From: Fidelibacterota bacterium | GTDB taxonomy: Bacteria; Fidelibacterota; UBA8477 | DNA: 14,335 bases | Direction of reading: 5' to 3' | NCBI GenBank assembly: GCA_021734045.1 | Contig: JAIPJR010000066.1 | Span: 1-14,335 of the forward strand | Part shown: positions 7,446 to 14,335 of the stretch, in pieces | How positions within the stretch are numbered: position 1 is the first letter of the stretch | Layout of the letters: every line of letters begins with the position of its first letter | Translations under genes and position numbers: made by a program | The notes under the pieces: model-generated | The model's input: only the letters and a program-made list of their open reading frames with translations | What the model was told of the DNA's origin: nothing | Databases searched by the model: none

Positions 7446-7481
7446 CTTCGTCTTCGTTCTCGTACTCGTATTCGTATTCGA
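7446..7481. repeat. Degenerate hexamer tandem array, six NNTCGT units
   Basis: Six consecutive 6-base units (CTTCGT, CTTCGT, TCTCGT, ACTCGT, ATTCGT, ATTCGA) run from 7446 to 7481, one base beyond the selB stop codon. On the minus strand, in the selB frame but after its TAA, they would read as alternating Glu with Tyr, Asn or Asp. There is no start codon, so I treat it as a non-coding repeat rather than part of a gene. Confidence 0.7.
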
Positions 7482-7482
7482 T

Positions 7483-9333
7483 TTATTTCTCCCCCACCCA
7501 AACCCGCACATCGCCCTCCCGGCGGGTTAAGCCCTTGGTGTCGGTGTAGTTCAGCAACGGGATAATGACCTTGCGGGATGAATCCAGCATATCGCGTACA
7601 TCGGCCACGCTGATTTCGGTGTGAGTCAGAAACCAGGATCGTAATTTTGTTATAAATTCCTCAATCTGGCCGGCTGGTAAAAACCGCTCCCCCTCCAATT
7701 GTACCAATTCCCCCCGTTTGATGAGCCATTGCAGCACCTGGTTATCGGTTTTTGAAAGCGATTTCTGAATGTCCTTGATGGATGGCGGGTTGTAAGGTTC
7801 AGCATCGTACATGGCCAAAATTTTATCCCGAACGATTTGCTGTTCCTTTGATAATCCCGCCGAATCACCGGCAATCTTGTACCGGTCGTGCGTGTGTTTC
7901 AACCAGCCGGTCTCTACGCCATTCTCCAGCACGAACGGTGTTAGAGTGTCCATTTTACCGGCCAGCTCCCCTGCCAGCAACCCCTCACCCAAAGGATTTT
8001 CCGATGCATACTGTGTCAATTTCCGCTGAATTTCATCCCGGGTCGTCTCAAAATCGGATTTGAAAATCACCTGTCCTGTCCAGACAAAATATTGCTGGTC
8101 ATCTTTCAGCTCCCGCTCCAGTTCTGGGAGCGTTCGGGTCAACATCCGGGCAATGGCATTAACAGCCATCGGTTTCCGCGTGAAGCCCAGCAAGGCCTGC
8201 AATTGCTGTTGCAGCGTCTCACCCGGTAAGTTTTTCACGCATTCCAGCCGCGCATCATTGCGTTTTAACCTGTTACTTAATGGCCAGAATAGCTCACCGC
8301 CTCCCAGCGTGTGTTCCGGTGAGAAAAAGCGCAGCACCACCTTATCGGCAAAACCTGCTGATACAGTCTCCTCCATGAAATACTGCGCCAGCATGGATTC
8401 TCCCGGTTCACAGATGGTATTTTCCAGCAAATGAATCCGACAGATAATTTTCCCCGTACCCAGGTGAAGATGCAACCGTTGCCCCGTCTTGACCGGCTTC
8501 TCCCAATGGGGTAAAACCGTGATTTTGCCCAACCAACTTGCGCTTGTTTGAAACATTTTTGGCGTGGCCAAAAACGCACCGCGTCCCAATGCTTCCACGC
8601 TGGCATTGGCCAGATTCAAAGCTGCTCTGTCACCAAACCGCACCCGTTTAACATCCCGGTTGTGGGTTTGCAGCCCGCGTACTGTATAGCTTTCACCCTG
8701 GGGAAACACCTGTACTTTCTGTCCACTGTGTAATTCATGGGAGAGTACCGTTCCGGTCACGACCGTTCCAAAGCCTTTCACGCTGAACACCCGGTCAATG
8801 GGTAGCCGGAAGACCGCGCTGCCCGAACGTTCCGGCAGTTGGGCTAATAGCGTTTCCAATTCGGACCGTAATTCTTCAATGCCTTCATGCTTCACGGCGG
8901 AGATTCGAACAATTGGCGCATCCGGGTAGCCATTATCAGTTAATAATTGGCGAATATCATCCGCCACCAGGTCCACCCATTCCGGCTCGGCCAAATCACA
9001 TTTATTCAGGACTGCCAGAATGGTTTGGATTCCCAATAGTCTGAGAATATCCAGGTGCTCGCGGGTCTGAGGCATGATACCGTCATCAGCGGCAATCACC
9101 AGCATTGCCATATCAATGGTGGACACTCCGGTGACCATGTTTTTAATGAATTTCTCGTGTCCTGGCACATCAATAAACGCCACGTCATCCCGATAAAAGG
9201 CAATGCCCATATCGATGGTGACGCCCCGCTGCTTTTCCTCAGGGAGATGGTCGGTATCTTCGCCGGTAAGGGCTTTTACCACAGCAGTTTTACCGTGGTC
9301 AATATGTCCCGCTAATCCTACGACGCGTTGCAT
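7483..9333 (-). CDS. selB: Selenocysteine-specific elongation factor SelB
   Basis: SelB is the dedicated translation factor that carries Sec-tRNA to the ribosome at UGA codons marked by a SECIS hairpin. At 616 residues it has the normal bacterial length. The EF-Tu-like GTPase domain shows G1 GHIDHGKT (9-16), the switch I RGVTIDMG (36-43), G3 DVPGH (55-59), G4 NKCD (110-113) and G5 SAVK (145-148). Domains II and III follow (about 165-350). The C-terminal third has the winged-helix repeats that bind the mRNA SECIS element; the last one ends in [20 protein letters not shown] with no EF-Tu-style continuation, plus the winged-helix tail, separates it from EF-Tu and IF2. The ATG at 9333 is 9 bases after the selA stop, so the two are almost certainly co-transcribed. 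The Shine-Dalgarno is weak, which suggests coupling to selA translation. Confidence 0.98.
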   Translation of the reverse strand: MQRVVGLAGHIDHGKTAVVKALTGEDTDHLPEEKQRGVTIDMGIAFYRDDVAFIDVPGHEKFIKNMVTGVSTIDMAMLVIAADDGIMPQTREHLDILRLLGIQTILAVLNKCDLAEPEWVDLVADDIRQLLTDNGYPDAPIVRISAVKHEGIEELRSELETLLAQLPERSGSAVFRLPIDRVFSVKGFGTVVTGTVLSHELHSGQKVQVFPQGESYTVRGLQTHNRDVKRVRFGDRAALNLANASVEALGRGAFLATPKMFQTSASWLGKITVLPHWEKPVKTGQRLHLHLGTGKIICRIHLLENTICEPGESMLAQYFMEETVSAGFADKVVLRFFSPEHTLGGGELFWPLSNRLKRNDARLECVKNLPGETLQQQLQALLGFTRKPMAVNAIARMLTRTLPELERELKDDQQYFVWTGQVIFKSDFETTRDEIQRKLTQYASENPLGEGLLAGELAGKMDTLTPFVLENGVETGWLKHTHDRYKIAGDSAGLSKEQQIVRDKILAMYDAEPYNPPSIKDIQKSLSKTDNQVLQWLIKRGELVQLEGERFLPAGQIEEFITKLRSWFLTHTEISVADVRDMLDSSRKVIIPLLNYTDTKGLTRREGDVRVWVGEK

Positions 9334-9342
9334 ACTACCGTG

Positions 9343-10728
9343 TTAATCTTCCGTATAATTCTGTGAATTCAATATCCGTATGATGATATCATCCTGCGCA
9401 ACCCGCACGGTGCGCAAGTCCAGATACACCCGGTTTTCGGCGATATATCCCAGAATGGGCGTCTCCGCCAGGCGTAGCTTTCTTGCCAGGGATTTGGCAT
9501 TAAGACGAGGGTGTCTTAACATCAACCCCACAGACGGAAAGGTATCGGTGGGTGATGCACCCGAACCCACCTGACCCCGGGTCTCCATCACGGTAGTTTC
9601 CAAATCATCTACCGACACAGCTGCAGCAATTGTCTCTGCACGCCAGGTGAGAGATGCCACGGAAAGTTTCAAGTCCCGGTAAAACGGAACCTGCGACTCG
9701 GGATTGAAATACCCGCGCAACGCTTCCAGCGTCAGTAGAATCTGGGTTTTATCCGTCCGCAGTGCCCTGAGCAGATGGTTTTTTTCAATCCGTTTAATCC
9801 AATGGTCCGAACCGACAATAACCCCTCCCTGGGGACCACCTAGCAATTTATCCACACTGAAGGTCACCACATCCACCCCGGCTTTAATCACCTCCGGAAC
9901 CAACGGCTCGCGTGGGACGCCATATCTGTCCAGATCCACCAAGGCACCGCTGCCCAGGTCAGCCATTACCGGTATGTCATGTTTTCGGCCAATTTGGACC
10001 ATCTGGGCCAGTGATACCTCCCGGGTAAACCCTTCAATCCGGTAATTGGAACTATGTACCCACAGTAGAAGGCTGGTTTTCTTTGAAATTGCAGCTTCAA
10101 AATCAGTTGGATGGGTGCGGTTGGTGGTACCCACTTCAACCAGCTTCGCACCAGCTTTTTTCAATATTTCAGGAATGCGAAACGACCCGCCAATCTCCAC
10201 CAACTGACCACGGGAAATGATCACTTCCTTCCGGTTGGCCAGTGTGTTCAGCGCCAGTAAAACGGCAGCGGCATTGTTGTTCACCAGAATACCGTTCTCA
10301 GCACCAGATAAGGCCTGTAACCAGGGGCGTAAATGATCGTTTCGGTTGCCGCGCTTCCCGGAGGGTAAATCCAACTCAAGATTCACATAGGCATCAGTAA
10401 GCAGCGCAGACATTTTCTGCAGCATGGCAGCACTATAGGGTGCTCGTCCCAGTCCGGTATGCAGAATGACACCCGTGGCATTGATCACCGGCTTCAGCGG
10501 CCACAACACCTGCGTGAGTTTCATCTGATAGGCGGCCACAATCTGGCCTTGATTTTCAAATTTTACAATTTTTGAAGTCTCGCGGAGTTCAGCCAAATGC
10601 CCGCGAGCCACCCGGGCTTTTATTGCATGCGGCGCCGGCACATCGCGCACGGACTGGAGTAATTGGTCAACGGAGGGAAGATTTTTAAGTGTCGTATTTT
10701 TAATTGAATTAGCCATGCTGAATGCCAT
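9343..10728 (-). CDS. selA: L-seryl-tRNA(Sec) selenium transferase SelA
   Basis: SelA is a pyridoxal-phosphate enzyme that converts Ser-tRNA(Sec) to Sec-tRNA(Sec) using selenophosphate made by SelD. The 461 residues match the bacterial family. The fold type I core shows [16 protein letters not shown] (82-97), NNNAAAVLL (150-158), the Asp and Gly of [10 protein letters not shown] (256-265) and the PLP lysine in [13 protein letters not shown] (Lys294). The N-terminal segment LPSVDQLL matches the tRNA-binding SelA N-domain. Two starts are possible: ATG at 10728, which sits directly against GGGAGA, and ATG at 10716, which has that motif about 13 bases upstream. Neither spacing is ideal, so the first four residues are uncertain. 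It is followed at once by selB and preceded after 50 bases by a TSUP transporter. The key residues look intact. Confidence 0.98.
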   Translation of the reverse strand: MAFSMANSIKNTTLKNLPSVDQLLQSVRDVPAPHAIKARVARGHLAELRETSKIVKFENQGQIVAAYQMKLTQVLWPLKPVINATGVILHTGLGRAPYSAAMLQKMSALLTDAYVNLELDLPSGKRGNRNDHLRPWLQALSGAENGILVNNNAAAVLLALNTLANRKEVIISRGQLVEIGGSFRIPEILKKAGAKLVEVGTTNRTHPTDFEAAISKKTSLLLWVHSSNYRIEGFTREVSLAQMVQIGRKHDIPVMADLGSGALVDLDRYGVPREPLVPEVIKAGVDVVTFSVDKLLGGPQGGVIVGSDHWIKRIEKNHLLRALRTDKTQILLTLEALRGYFNPESQVPFYRDLKLSVASLTWRAETIAAAVSVDDLETTVMETRGQVGSGASPTDTFPSVGLMLRHPRLNAKSLARKLRLAETPILGYIAENRVYLDLRTVRVAQDDIIIRILNSQNYTED

Positions 10729-10778
10729 TCTCCCGGATTAACCGAACCACAAGCGTTGATTTTAATGAATTCATCGTG

Positions 10779-11534
10779 CTAATCAAGGAGCAGCTTGATT
10801 GCGAAGAGAATAACGGCGACCGAGACTGCTTTCTTAATAAAATCATGTCCTTTTTTCACAGACACCTGGGTACCCAGAAGGCCACCCATGATATTACCAA
10901 GCCCCAGGAGAAAACCTGACAGCCAATTCACCTGGCCATTCAAGGCAAATATGATGAGCGAGACCGTCGTGAACATGGTAATGATGGCCAGTTTAATTGC
11001 GTTTCCATGGACCAGATTCATCCCCTGCCACAGCAGTACGGCCACCAGGAGGAACCCGATGCCCGCCTGTATGTAGCCTCCATAAATCCCAATCAGGAAG
11101 TAAATCACACCAGGGACCTTCCACCCACCCTGGTATTCACCGGGTGTAATGTGGTGCAATTTTTCCCGATTGGAGACCACCAACGTGAAAACTGTCATGA
11201 CCAGCATGATTACTGCCAGATGGGTTTTGAACTGCTCATTACTTACCACGGTGGCCAGCCAGGTCCCCAGCAGAGCGCCGGGCAATGAGAAAGTACCGGC
11301 GATGAGACTGAATTTACCCGGACTGTAGTCCAGCTGCCTAAACCGGCCTACTGAGATGACATTTTGCATTAGAATCGCCAGCCGATTAGTGCCATTGGCT
11401 ATATTGGGTGGCAGTCCCAGGAAAATGAGTAAAGGTAAGGTGAGAAAGGATCCGCCGCCGGCCAGGATATTGATAAATCCCGCCACGATTCCCACACCCC
11501 ACATGAGCAATAATTCATACCAGTGTTCAATCAT
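10779..11534 (-). CDS. TSUP (TauE/SafE) family membrane transporter
   Basis: A 251-residue inner-membrane protein with about eight hydrophobic helices arranged as two inverted halves, the usual TSUP/TauE-SafE layout (Pfam PF01925 type). The first half begins with GVGIVAGFINILAGGGSFLTLPLL (13-36) and LGLPPNIANGTNRLAI (39-54), a standard TSUP signature. The second half has GIYGGYIQAGIGFLLVAVL (149-167) and HGNAIKLAI (176-184). TSUP proteins move sulfur-containing or organic anions such as sulfite, sulfonates and sulfoacetate, and the substrate cannot be read from the sequence. Because selA starts 50 bases downstream, transport of a selenium compound is an attractive but untested idea. The ATG at 11534 has GGGGGAG about 14 bases before it, which is rather far. 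The gene follows a terminator by only 26 bases, so its promoter must overlap that region or it depends on read-through. Confidence 0.9.
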   Translation of the reverse strand: MIEHWYELLLMWGVGIVAGFINILAGGGSFLTLPLLIFLGLPPNIANGTNRLAILMQNVISVGRFRQLDYSPGKFSLIAGTFSLPGALLGTWLATVVSNEQFKTHLAVIMLVMTVFTLVVSNREKLHHITPGEYQGGWKVPGVIYFLIGIYGGYIQAGIGFLLVAVLLWQGMNLVHGNAIKLAIITMFTTVSLIIFALNGQVNWLSGFLLGLGNIMGGLLGTQVSVKKGHDFIKKAVSVAVILFAIKLLLD

Positions 11535-11560
11535 ATCAGTCGCTTGCTCCCCCTGAATTG

Positions 11561-11582
11561 AAAAAAGCCACGCGAGGTGGCT
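11561..11582 (-). terminator. Intrinsic terminator of the ffh-rplS operon
   Basis: Read on the minus strand, AGCCAC and GTGGCT form a 6-bp stem around a CTCGC loop (stem 11582-11566), followed by TTTTT (11565-11561) and then C. It starts about 40 bases after the rplS stop, where the translation operon is expected to end. The stem is short, so some read-through into the transporter gene is possible. Confidence 0.8.
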
Positions 11583-11621
11583 CTTTCAATGATTGTACCG
11601 TGTTGTCTATCCCCGAAAGGG

Positions 11622-11963
11622 TTAGCGCCGCTCTTTAATCCTGGCTTTACGACCACGCAATTTGCGCAAGTAATAGAGTTTTGCACGCCGGACCCGTCCG
11701 CGTCGGACAACACTAATACTGGCCAAATTGGGGCTGTGCAACGGAAATATCCGCTCCACACCGATGCCGTTCGAAATTTTTCTTACCGTAAAAGAAGCGT
11801 TAATTCCTTTGCCAGAACGGGCAATTACGTTACCCTCATAGCGCTGGATTCGCTCTTTATTTCCCTCAATCACCTTCACATCAACAGCCACCGTATCGCC
11901 TGCCCGAAAATCCGGAATGTCTGTACGCAACTGATCTGCAACGGTATTATTGGCCTTGTTCAT
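11622..11963 (-). CDS. rplS: Large-subunit ribosomal protein bL19
   Basis: bL19 sits at the 30S-50S interface and contributes to an intersubunit bridge. The 113 residues match the family (about 115). Hallmarks are [31 protein letters not shown] (19-49), [22 protein letters not shown] (57-78) and the basic tail [25 protein letters not shown]. The ATG at 11963 lies inside the trmD end, a 17-base overlap, and has GGAGG about 9 bases upstream within trmD, so it has its own ribosome binding site as well as likely coupling. It is the last gene of the operon and precedes the terminator at 11561-11582. Confidence 0.99.
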   Translation of the reverse strand: MNKANNTVADQLRTDIPDFRAGDTVAVDVKVIEGNKERIQRYEGNVIARSGKGINASFTVRKISNGIGVERIFPLHSPNLASISVVRRGRVRRAKLYYLRKLRGRKARIKERR

Positions 11964-12681
11964 TGTCCCTATCCTCCAAACGTCTCATGTATTGCTCGTA
12001 TAAATCTTTGCGACGCTGTTTGGTTCGTTCCAGGCGGCGTTCCAACCGCCATTTTTCAATCTCCGCATGGTTTCCGGAGCGTAAAACTTCCGGTACTTTC
12101 CGGCCCCGGTATTCCGCGGGGCGTGTATACAATGGCGCATCCAATAATCCAAACGGAAAAGTGTCTGAAATTACAGAATCGCCGTCACTGGTTGCATCAG
12201 GCAGGAGGCGGATAATCGCATCAATCATCACGAATGCGGCTAACTCACCACCGGAAAGAACATAGTCACCGATGCTGAATTCCTCATCCACCAAAGCTTC
12301 TCGCGCCCGCTCATCAACCCCTTTGTAACGGCCACAGAGAAAGACCAGGTGCGATCGAGTGGAAAGCCGCTGAGCGTCCGGCTGCTTGAATGGTTTCCCC
12401 TGAGGCGTCAGGTAGATCGTATGGAGCGGTTCGTCCGGATATTTCGATTTGATATTATCAAATGCCCGGAAGATGGGGTCTGGCTTAATCACCATTCCGG
12501 GACCGCCGCCGTAGGGTTCATCATCGATGTGACGAAACCGGTCATCGGCATAATCGCGCAGATTCCAGACATTCAATTCAGCCAGATTCTGTTTGAACGC
12601 TCGTCCTACAATCCCCATTTCAGCGAAGGTCTCCACAATTCCAGGGAATGTGGAAATCACATCAATCTTCAGGGGTATCAT
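11947..12681 (-). CDS. trmD: tRNA (guanine-37-N1) methyltransferase TrmD
   Basis: TrmD methylates N1 of G37 next to the anticodon using S-adenosylmethionine and prevents +1 frameshifting. The 244 residues match the SPOUT family. Visible motifs are [10 protein letters not shown] (55-64), [12 protein letters not shown] (115-126), [15 protein letters not shown] (134-148) with the trefoil-knot SAM site, and [15 protein letters not shown] (179-193), whose Asp181 corresponds to the catalytic aspartate. The C-terminal helical tRNA-binding domain follows (about 195-235) and is rich in Arg. The ATG overlaps the rimM stop as ATGA (12678-12681), and the end of the gene overlaps rplS by 17 bases. This order (rimM, trmD, rplS) is widely conserved. 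Confidence 0.99.
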   Translation of the reverse strand: MIPLKIDVISTFPGIVETFAEMGIVGRAFKQNLAELNVWNLRDYADDRFRHIDDEPYGGGPGMVIKPDPIFRAFDNIKSKYPDEPLHTIYLTPQGKPFKQPDAQRLSTRSHLVFLCGRYKGVDERAREALVDEEFSIGDYVLSGGELAAFVMIDAIIRLLPDATSDGDSVISDTFPFGLLDAPLYTRPAEYRGRKVPEVLRSGNHAEIEKWRLERRLERTKQRRKDLYEQYMRRLEDRDNEQGQ

Positions 12682-13187
12682 CGCGTTTCCCAGGGGGTCA
12701 CTGTGATGCGACGGGCTGTTACATCCACCGCTTCAATCCATTCGTCAACAAATGGAATCAGGGTTTCTGTATCATCCGGCAGACGCACCTCCAAAGTTTC
12801 CTGATCAGGGTTCATGAGCACCTGGTTCACAGTCCCGAAGTAGGTGCCGGCACTGTCGTACACCTGGCAGCCAATTAAATCTTCCACATAGAATTCGAAT
12901 TCCTCTAGTGGAGGCAACTGCTCTTCTTCAGCGTAGAATTCGGTGCCACGTAATGTTTCTGCCGACTCACGGGAATCAATCCCCGCAAGCATCAGTATGG
13001 CATCCGTTTCAGTCCCCTGAACCAGTGTCACTTTGTATGATTCCCAGCCTGATTCAGTTTTGACAAAAAGCGTTTCTAAGGCTTTCAAGGTGTCCAGGTC
13101 GATCCCTTGCAGGGTGACTTTCAGACCACCTTTAACACCATGGGGTTTCCGAACGGTGGCAACAATAGTACGCTGATGTCCGGTCAT
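12678..13187 (-). CDS. rimM: 16S rRNA processing / 30S maturation factor RimM
   Basis: RimM assists assembly of the 30S head by binding near ribosomal protein uS19. The 169 residues match the family. The N-terminal RimM barrel starts with IVATVRKPHGVKGGLKV (8-24), and the ALETLFVK and GIDSRESAETLRGTEFYAEEEQLP blocks follow. The C-terminal PRC-barrel starts at about 97 (EFYVEDLIGCQVYD) and ends with LIPFVDEWIEAVDVTARRITV (143-163). The ATG at 13187 is 22 bases after khpA and lacks a clear Shine-Dalgarno. The stop is TGA and overlaps trmD as ATGA, so the two are translationally coupled. Confidence 0.99.
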   Translation of the reverse strand: MTGHQRTIVATVRKPHGVKGGLKVTLQGIDLDTLKALETLFVKTESGWESYKVTLVQGTETDAILMLAGIDSRESAETLRGTEFYAEEEQLPPLEEFEFYVEDLIGCQVYDSAGTYFGTVNQVLMNPDQETLEVRLPDDTETLIPFVDEWIEAVDVTARRITVTPWETR

Positions 13188-13209
13188 GGTGTATATCTAT
13201 AGAAGGGGA

Positions 13210-13443
13210 TTACTCCAGAATCTCGAGAATCGCCCGGTTCGTGCCAGCTTTCGCGGAAACGGCCGCCAGGAGTGTGCGAAAGGATTTAGCCGTGCGGCCG
13301 GATCGGCCGATGACTTTTCCCACGTCCTCTTTGGCCACGTGTAACTCGAATATTGTTACCCGTTCGCTATCAACCTGATTGACCTTCACTTCTTCGGGAT
13401 GATCCACCAGACTTTTGGCTACAAATTCAACGAATTCCTTCAT
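13210..13443 (-). CDS. khpA: KH-domain RNA-binding protein KhpA
   Basis: A 77-residue single-KH-domain protein of the KhpA/YlqC family. In other bacteria it binds RNA, often together with KhpB, and affects small RNAs and cell division or envelope growth. The GxxG loop that contacts RNA is IGRSGR (45-50), with VAKEDVGKV before it and TAKSFRTLLAAVSAK after it. The short domain fills the whole protein. The ATG at 13443 has AAGGGG about 6 bases upstream. Its place between rpsP and rimM is the usual one in many phyla and supports the identification. Confidence 0.97.
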   Translation of the reverse strand: MKEFVEFVAKSLVDHPEEVKVNQVDSERVTIFELHVAKEDVGKVIGRSGRTAKSFRTLLAAVSAKAGTNRAILEILE

Positions 13444-13499
13444 GGGTTTCCCCTTTCCGGTTAGCTACCTAGCAGGTTACTGAAACCGAACCAAGACGG

Positions 13500-14162
13500 C
13501 TATTTTTCGTCTTTTGATTCGGCCGCTGCATCTTGTTCAGGCTCTTCAGCAGGGGTTTCAGATGCGGCATCGGTCTCCACAGGGTCAGCTTTGGCCTCAG
13601 GGGCAGCAGCCTCTTCTTTCTTAGGCTCAACAACCTCCTCTTCAGGCTGAGCAGTTGCTTCTTCGGCAGCAGGTGCCGGAGCTGCTTCAGTTTTACCTTC
13701 AGCTTCCGCTTCAGCTTCGACTTTGGTCTCAGCTTTTGATTCAACCTTTGCTTCCGCTTCAGCTTCGGGTTCGAGTTGTTGTTGTTCAGGTGCTGCTGCT
13801 TTTTTGCTGGCCTTGGCCTCCTGGATCCGTTTGTCGCGTTCCTGGCGAGCCATTTCCCACTTTTGCAGTTCTTTATTCACGGTGGCCTCATCGGCATCCC
13901 GCTTAATCAGCTCATATTTCAGGGTCAATCCCTGCTGCCGCATTAAGTTCTTCACCGTATCAGACATATTAGCGCCATCGTCCAACCACTTGAACAGACG
14001 CCCTTCATCCACTACCACTTCCGCTTTTTTCGGAAGTGGGTTGTACCGACCAATAATTTCAATATAGCGTCCATCGCGGGGCGCTTTGGAATCGGCAACT
14101 ACGATGCGGTACAGGGGTAATTTCTTTCTCCCCATGCGCATCAGACGAATTCGAACAGCCAA
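13500..14162 (-). CDS. rpsP: Small-subunit ribosomal protein bS16 with long acidic Ala/Glu tail
   Basis: bS16 is a primary-assembly protein of the 30S body. Residues 1 to about 80 are a standard bS16 domain: [35 protein letters not shown], then IGRYNPLPK and [11 protein letters not shown]. The family is usually about 80-90 residues, but this protein has 220. After a charged helix-like linker (about 81-120) there is a tail of about 100 residues (121-220) made almost only of Ala, Glu, Lys, Pro, Asp, Thr and Gln, with repeated EAEAEAK-type words, and strongly acidic overall. Tailed bS16 proteins occur in some FCB phyla, but I recall no function. The start is TTG at 14162, chosen because MAVRIRL is the family start and GGAGG lies about 6 bases upstream. 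The gene follows ffh by 21 bases. Confidence 0.97.
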   Translation of the reverse strand: MAVRIRLMRMGRKKLPLYRIVVADSKAPRDGRYIEIIGRYNPLPKKAEVVVDEGRLFKWLDDGANMSDTVKNLMRQQGLTLKYELIKRDADEATVNKELQKWEMARQERDKRIQEAKASKKAAAPEQQQLEPEAEAEAKVESKAETKVEAEAEAEGKTEAAPAPAAEEATAQPEEEVVEPKKEEAAAPEAKADPVETDAASETPAEEPEQDAAAESKDEK

Positions 14163-14183
14163 ACAAAACCTCCATCCATAAGA
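14163..14183 (-). promoter_or_regulatory. Strong ribosome binding site deciding the rpsP TTG start
   Basis: In the 21 bases between ffh and rpsP the minus strand carries GGAGG, separated from the TTG at 14162 by about 6 bases. The next in-frame ATG, eight codons into the gene, would remove the conserved MAVRIRL N-terminus. The TTG is therefore the likely true start. Confidence 0.75.
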
Positions 14184-14335
14184 TTACAATCCAAACGGCA
14201 TGTTTTTCAACATTTGTCGCTTATTCATTTTTCCAAAGCGTTTCATCATTTTTAGCATCATTTGAAACTGCTTCATTAATTGATTCACATCCGTTACCGA
14301 GGTTCCAGAACCTCTTGCTATGCGCTTTCTCCGAC
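14184..14335 (-). CDS. ffh: Signal recognition particle protein Ffh, C-terminal end
   Basis: This partial frame enters from the right edge and ends in TAA at 14184-14186, giving 49 residues. The sequence RKRIARGSGTSVTDVNQLMKQF and the following methionine-rich helix (MMLKMMKRFGKM) are hallmarks of the Ffh M domain, which binds 4.5S RNA and the signal sequence of nascent membrane proteins. The SGTS-D-VN segment belongs to the RNA-binding helix-turn-helix. The NG GTPase domain lies outside the window. Its position directly before rpsP is a common operon arrangement and supports the call. The tail after the M domain is short and ends in NMPFGL. Confidence 0.96.
   Translation of the reverse strand, partial: RRKRIARGSGTSVTDVNQLMKQFQMMLKMMKRFGKMNKRQMLKNMPFGL

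Larger units (their letters stand above)
7027..7482. other. 456-base intergenic region with repeats, no gene seen
   Basis: This is the only gap longer than 300 bases. I find no convincing coding frame and no tRNA: no T-arm-like GGTTCGA block and no long-variable-arm selC, although selA and selB lie next to it. It holds a degenerate hexamer array (7446-7481), two palindromes (7274-7320 and 7342-7361), an 8-base direct repeat GCTTGAAA (7292-7299 and 7327-7334) and a small hairpin (7131-7152). The A/T-rich part at about 7085-7125 is the likeliest place for the dgcN promoter. On the minus strand TTGGAT and ATTACT are separated by about 18 bases there, but the match is too weak to call as a promoter. 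Confidence 0.7.

Noticed and set aside
7027-7482. selC or a CRISPR array in the large gap
   Set aside because: No long-variable-arm tRNA pattern and no regularly spaced identical repeats are present; the hexamers are contiguous and degenerate.
11577-12215. 212-residue plus-strand frame opposite rplS and trmD
   Set aside because: It is antisense to two certain genes, has no recognisable domain, and its openness is explained by the codon pattern of the real genes.
13469-13744. Basic 91-residue frame rich in Lys and Leu inside rpsP
   Set aside because: It is the shifted reading of the repetitive Ala/Glu-coding tail of rpsP. The composition follows from the repeat, and it has no ribosome binding site or family resemblance.

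Overview
The window is a gene-dense bacterial chromosome segment. Every gene I can support lies on the minus strand, so transcription runs from high to low coordinates. Base composition is balanced to mildly GC-rich, and starts are ATG with some GTG and TTG. The taxon cannot be fixed from sequence alone. A long acidic tail on ribosomal protein bS16, a lipoprotein-type PBP4 and intergenic palindromes would fit a member of the FCB-like phyla (Marinimicrobia, Calditrichota, Ignavibacteria or relatives). This is a low-confidence inference.

Region 1 (14335 to 11561) is the classic translation operon: ffh (3' end only), rpsP, khpA, rimM, trmD, rplS. It has ATGA or longer overlaps at rimM/trmD and trmD/rplS and ends at a good intrinsic terminator. 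Region 2 (11534 to 7483) holds a TSUP-family membrane transporter followed by selA and selB, the enzyme and the elongation factor of selenocysteine incorporation. No selC tRNA, selD or selenoprotein gene is visible here.

Region 3 (7482 to 7027) is a 456-base gap with no convincing gene. It contains six degenerate NNTCGT hexamers directly after the selB stop, two strong palindromes resembling interspersed REP-type repeats, and a further hairpin upstream of the next gene.

Region 4 (7026 to 3311) has a DUF1611/DgcN-like P-loop protein, an enolase-superfamily epimerase/racemase of the dipeptide-epimerase/DgcA type, and a lipoprotein PBP4 (DacB). Together they suggest handling of D-glutamate or murein peptides released from the cell wall. 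Region 5 (3251 to 1) has a membrane-anchored GyrI-like protein, a methylmalonyl-CoA epimerase-like VOC protein, uvrC, and the start of an unrecognised secreted protein. The last gene is joined to uvrC by an ATGA overlap and runs off the left edge.

The points most worth a second look are the DgcN/DgcA-like pair beside a PBP4, the transporter linked to selA-selB, the 100-residue Ala/Glu tail on bS16, and the repeat cluster in the only large gap. Most genes are ordinary housekeeping genes, and I found no clear evidence of a wholly new system.
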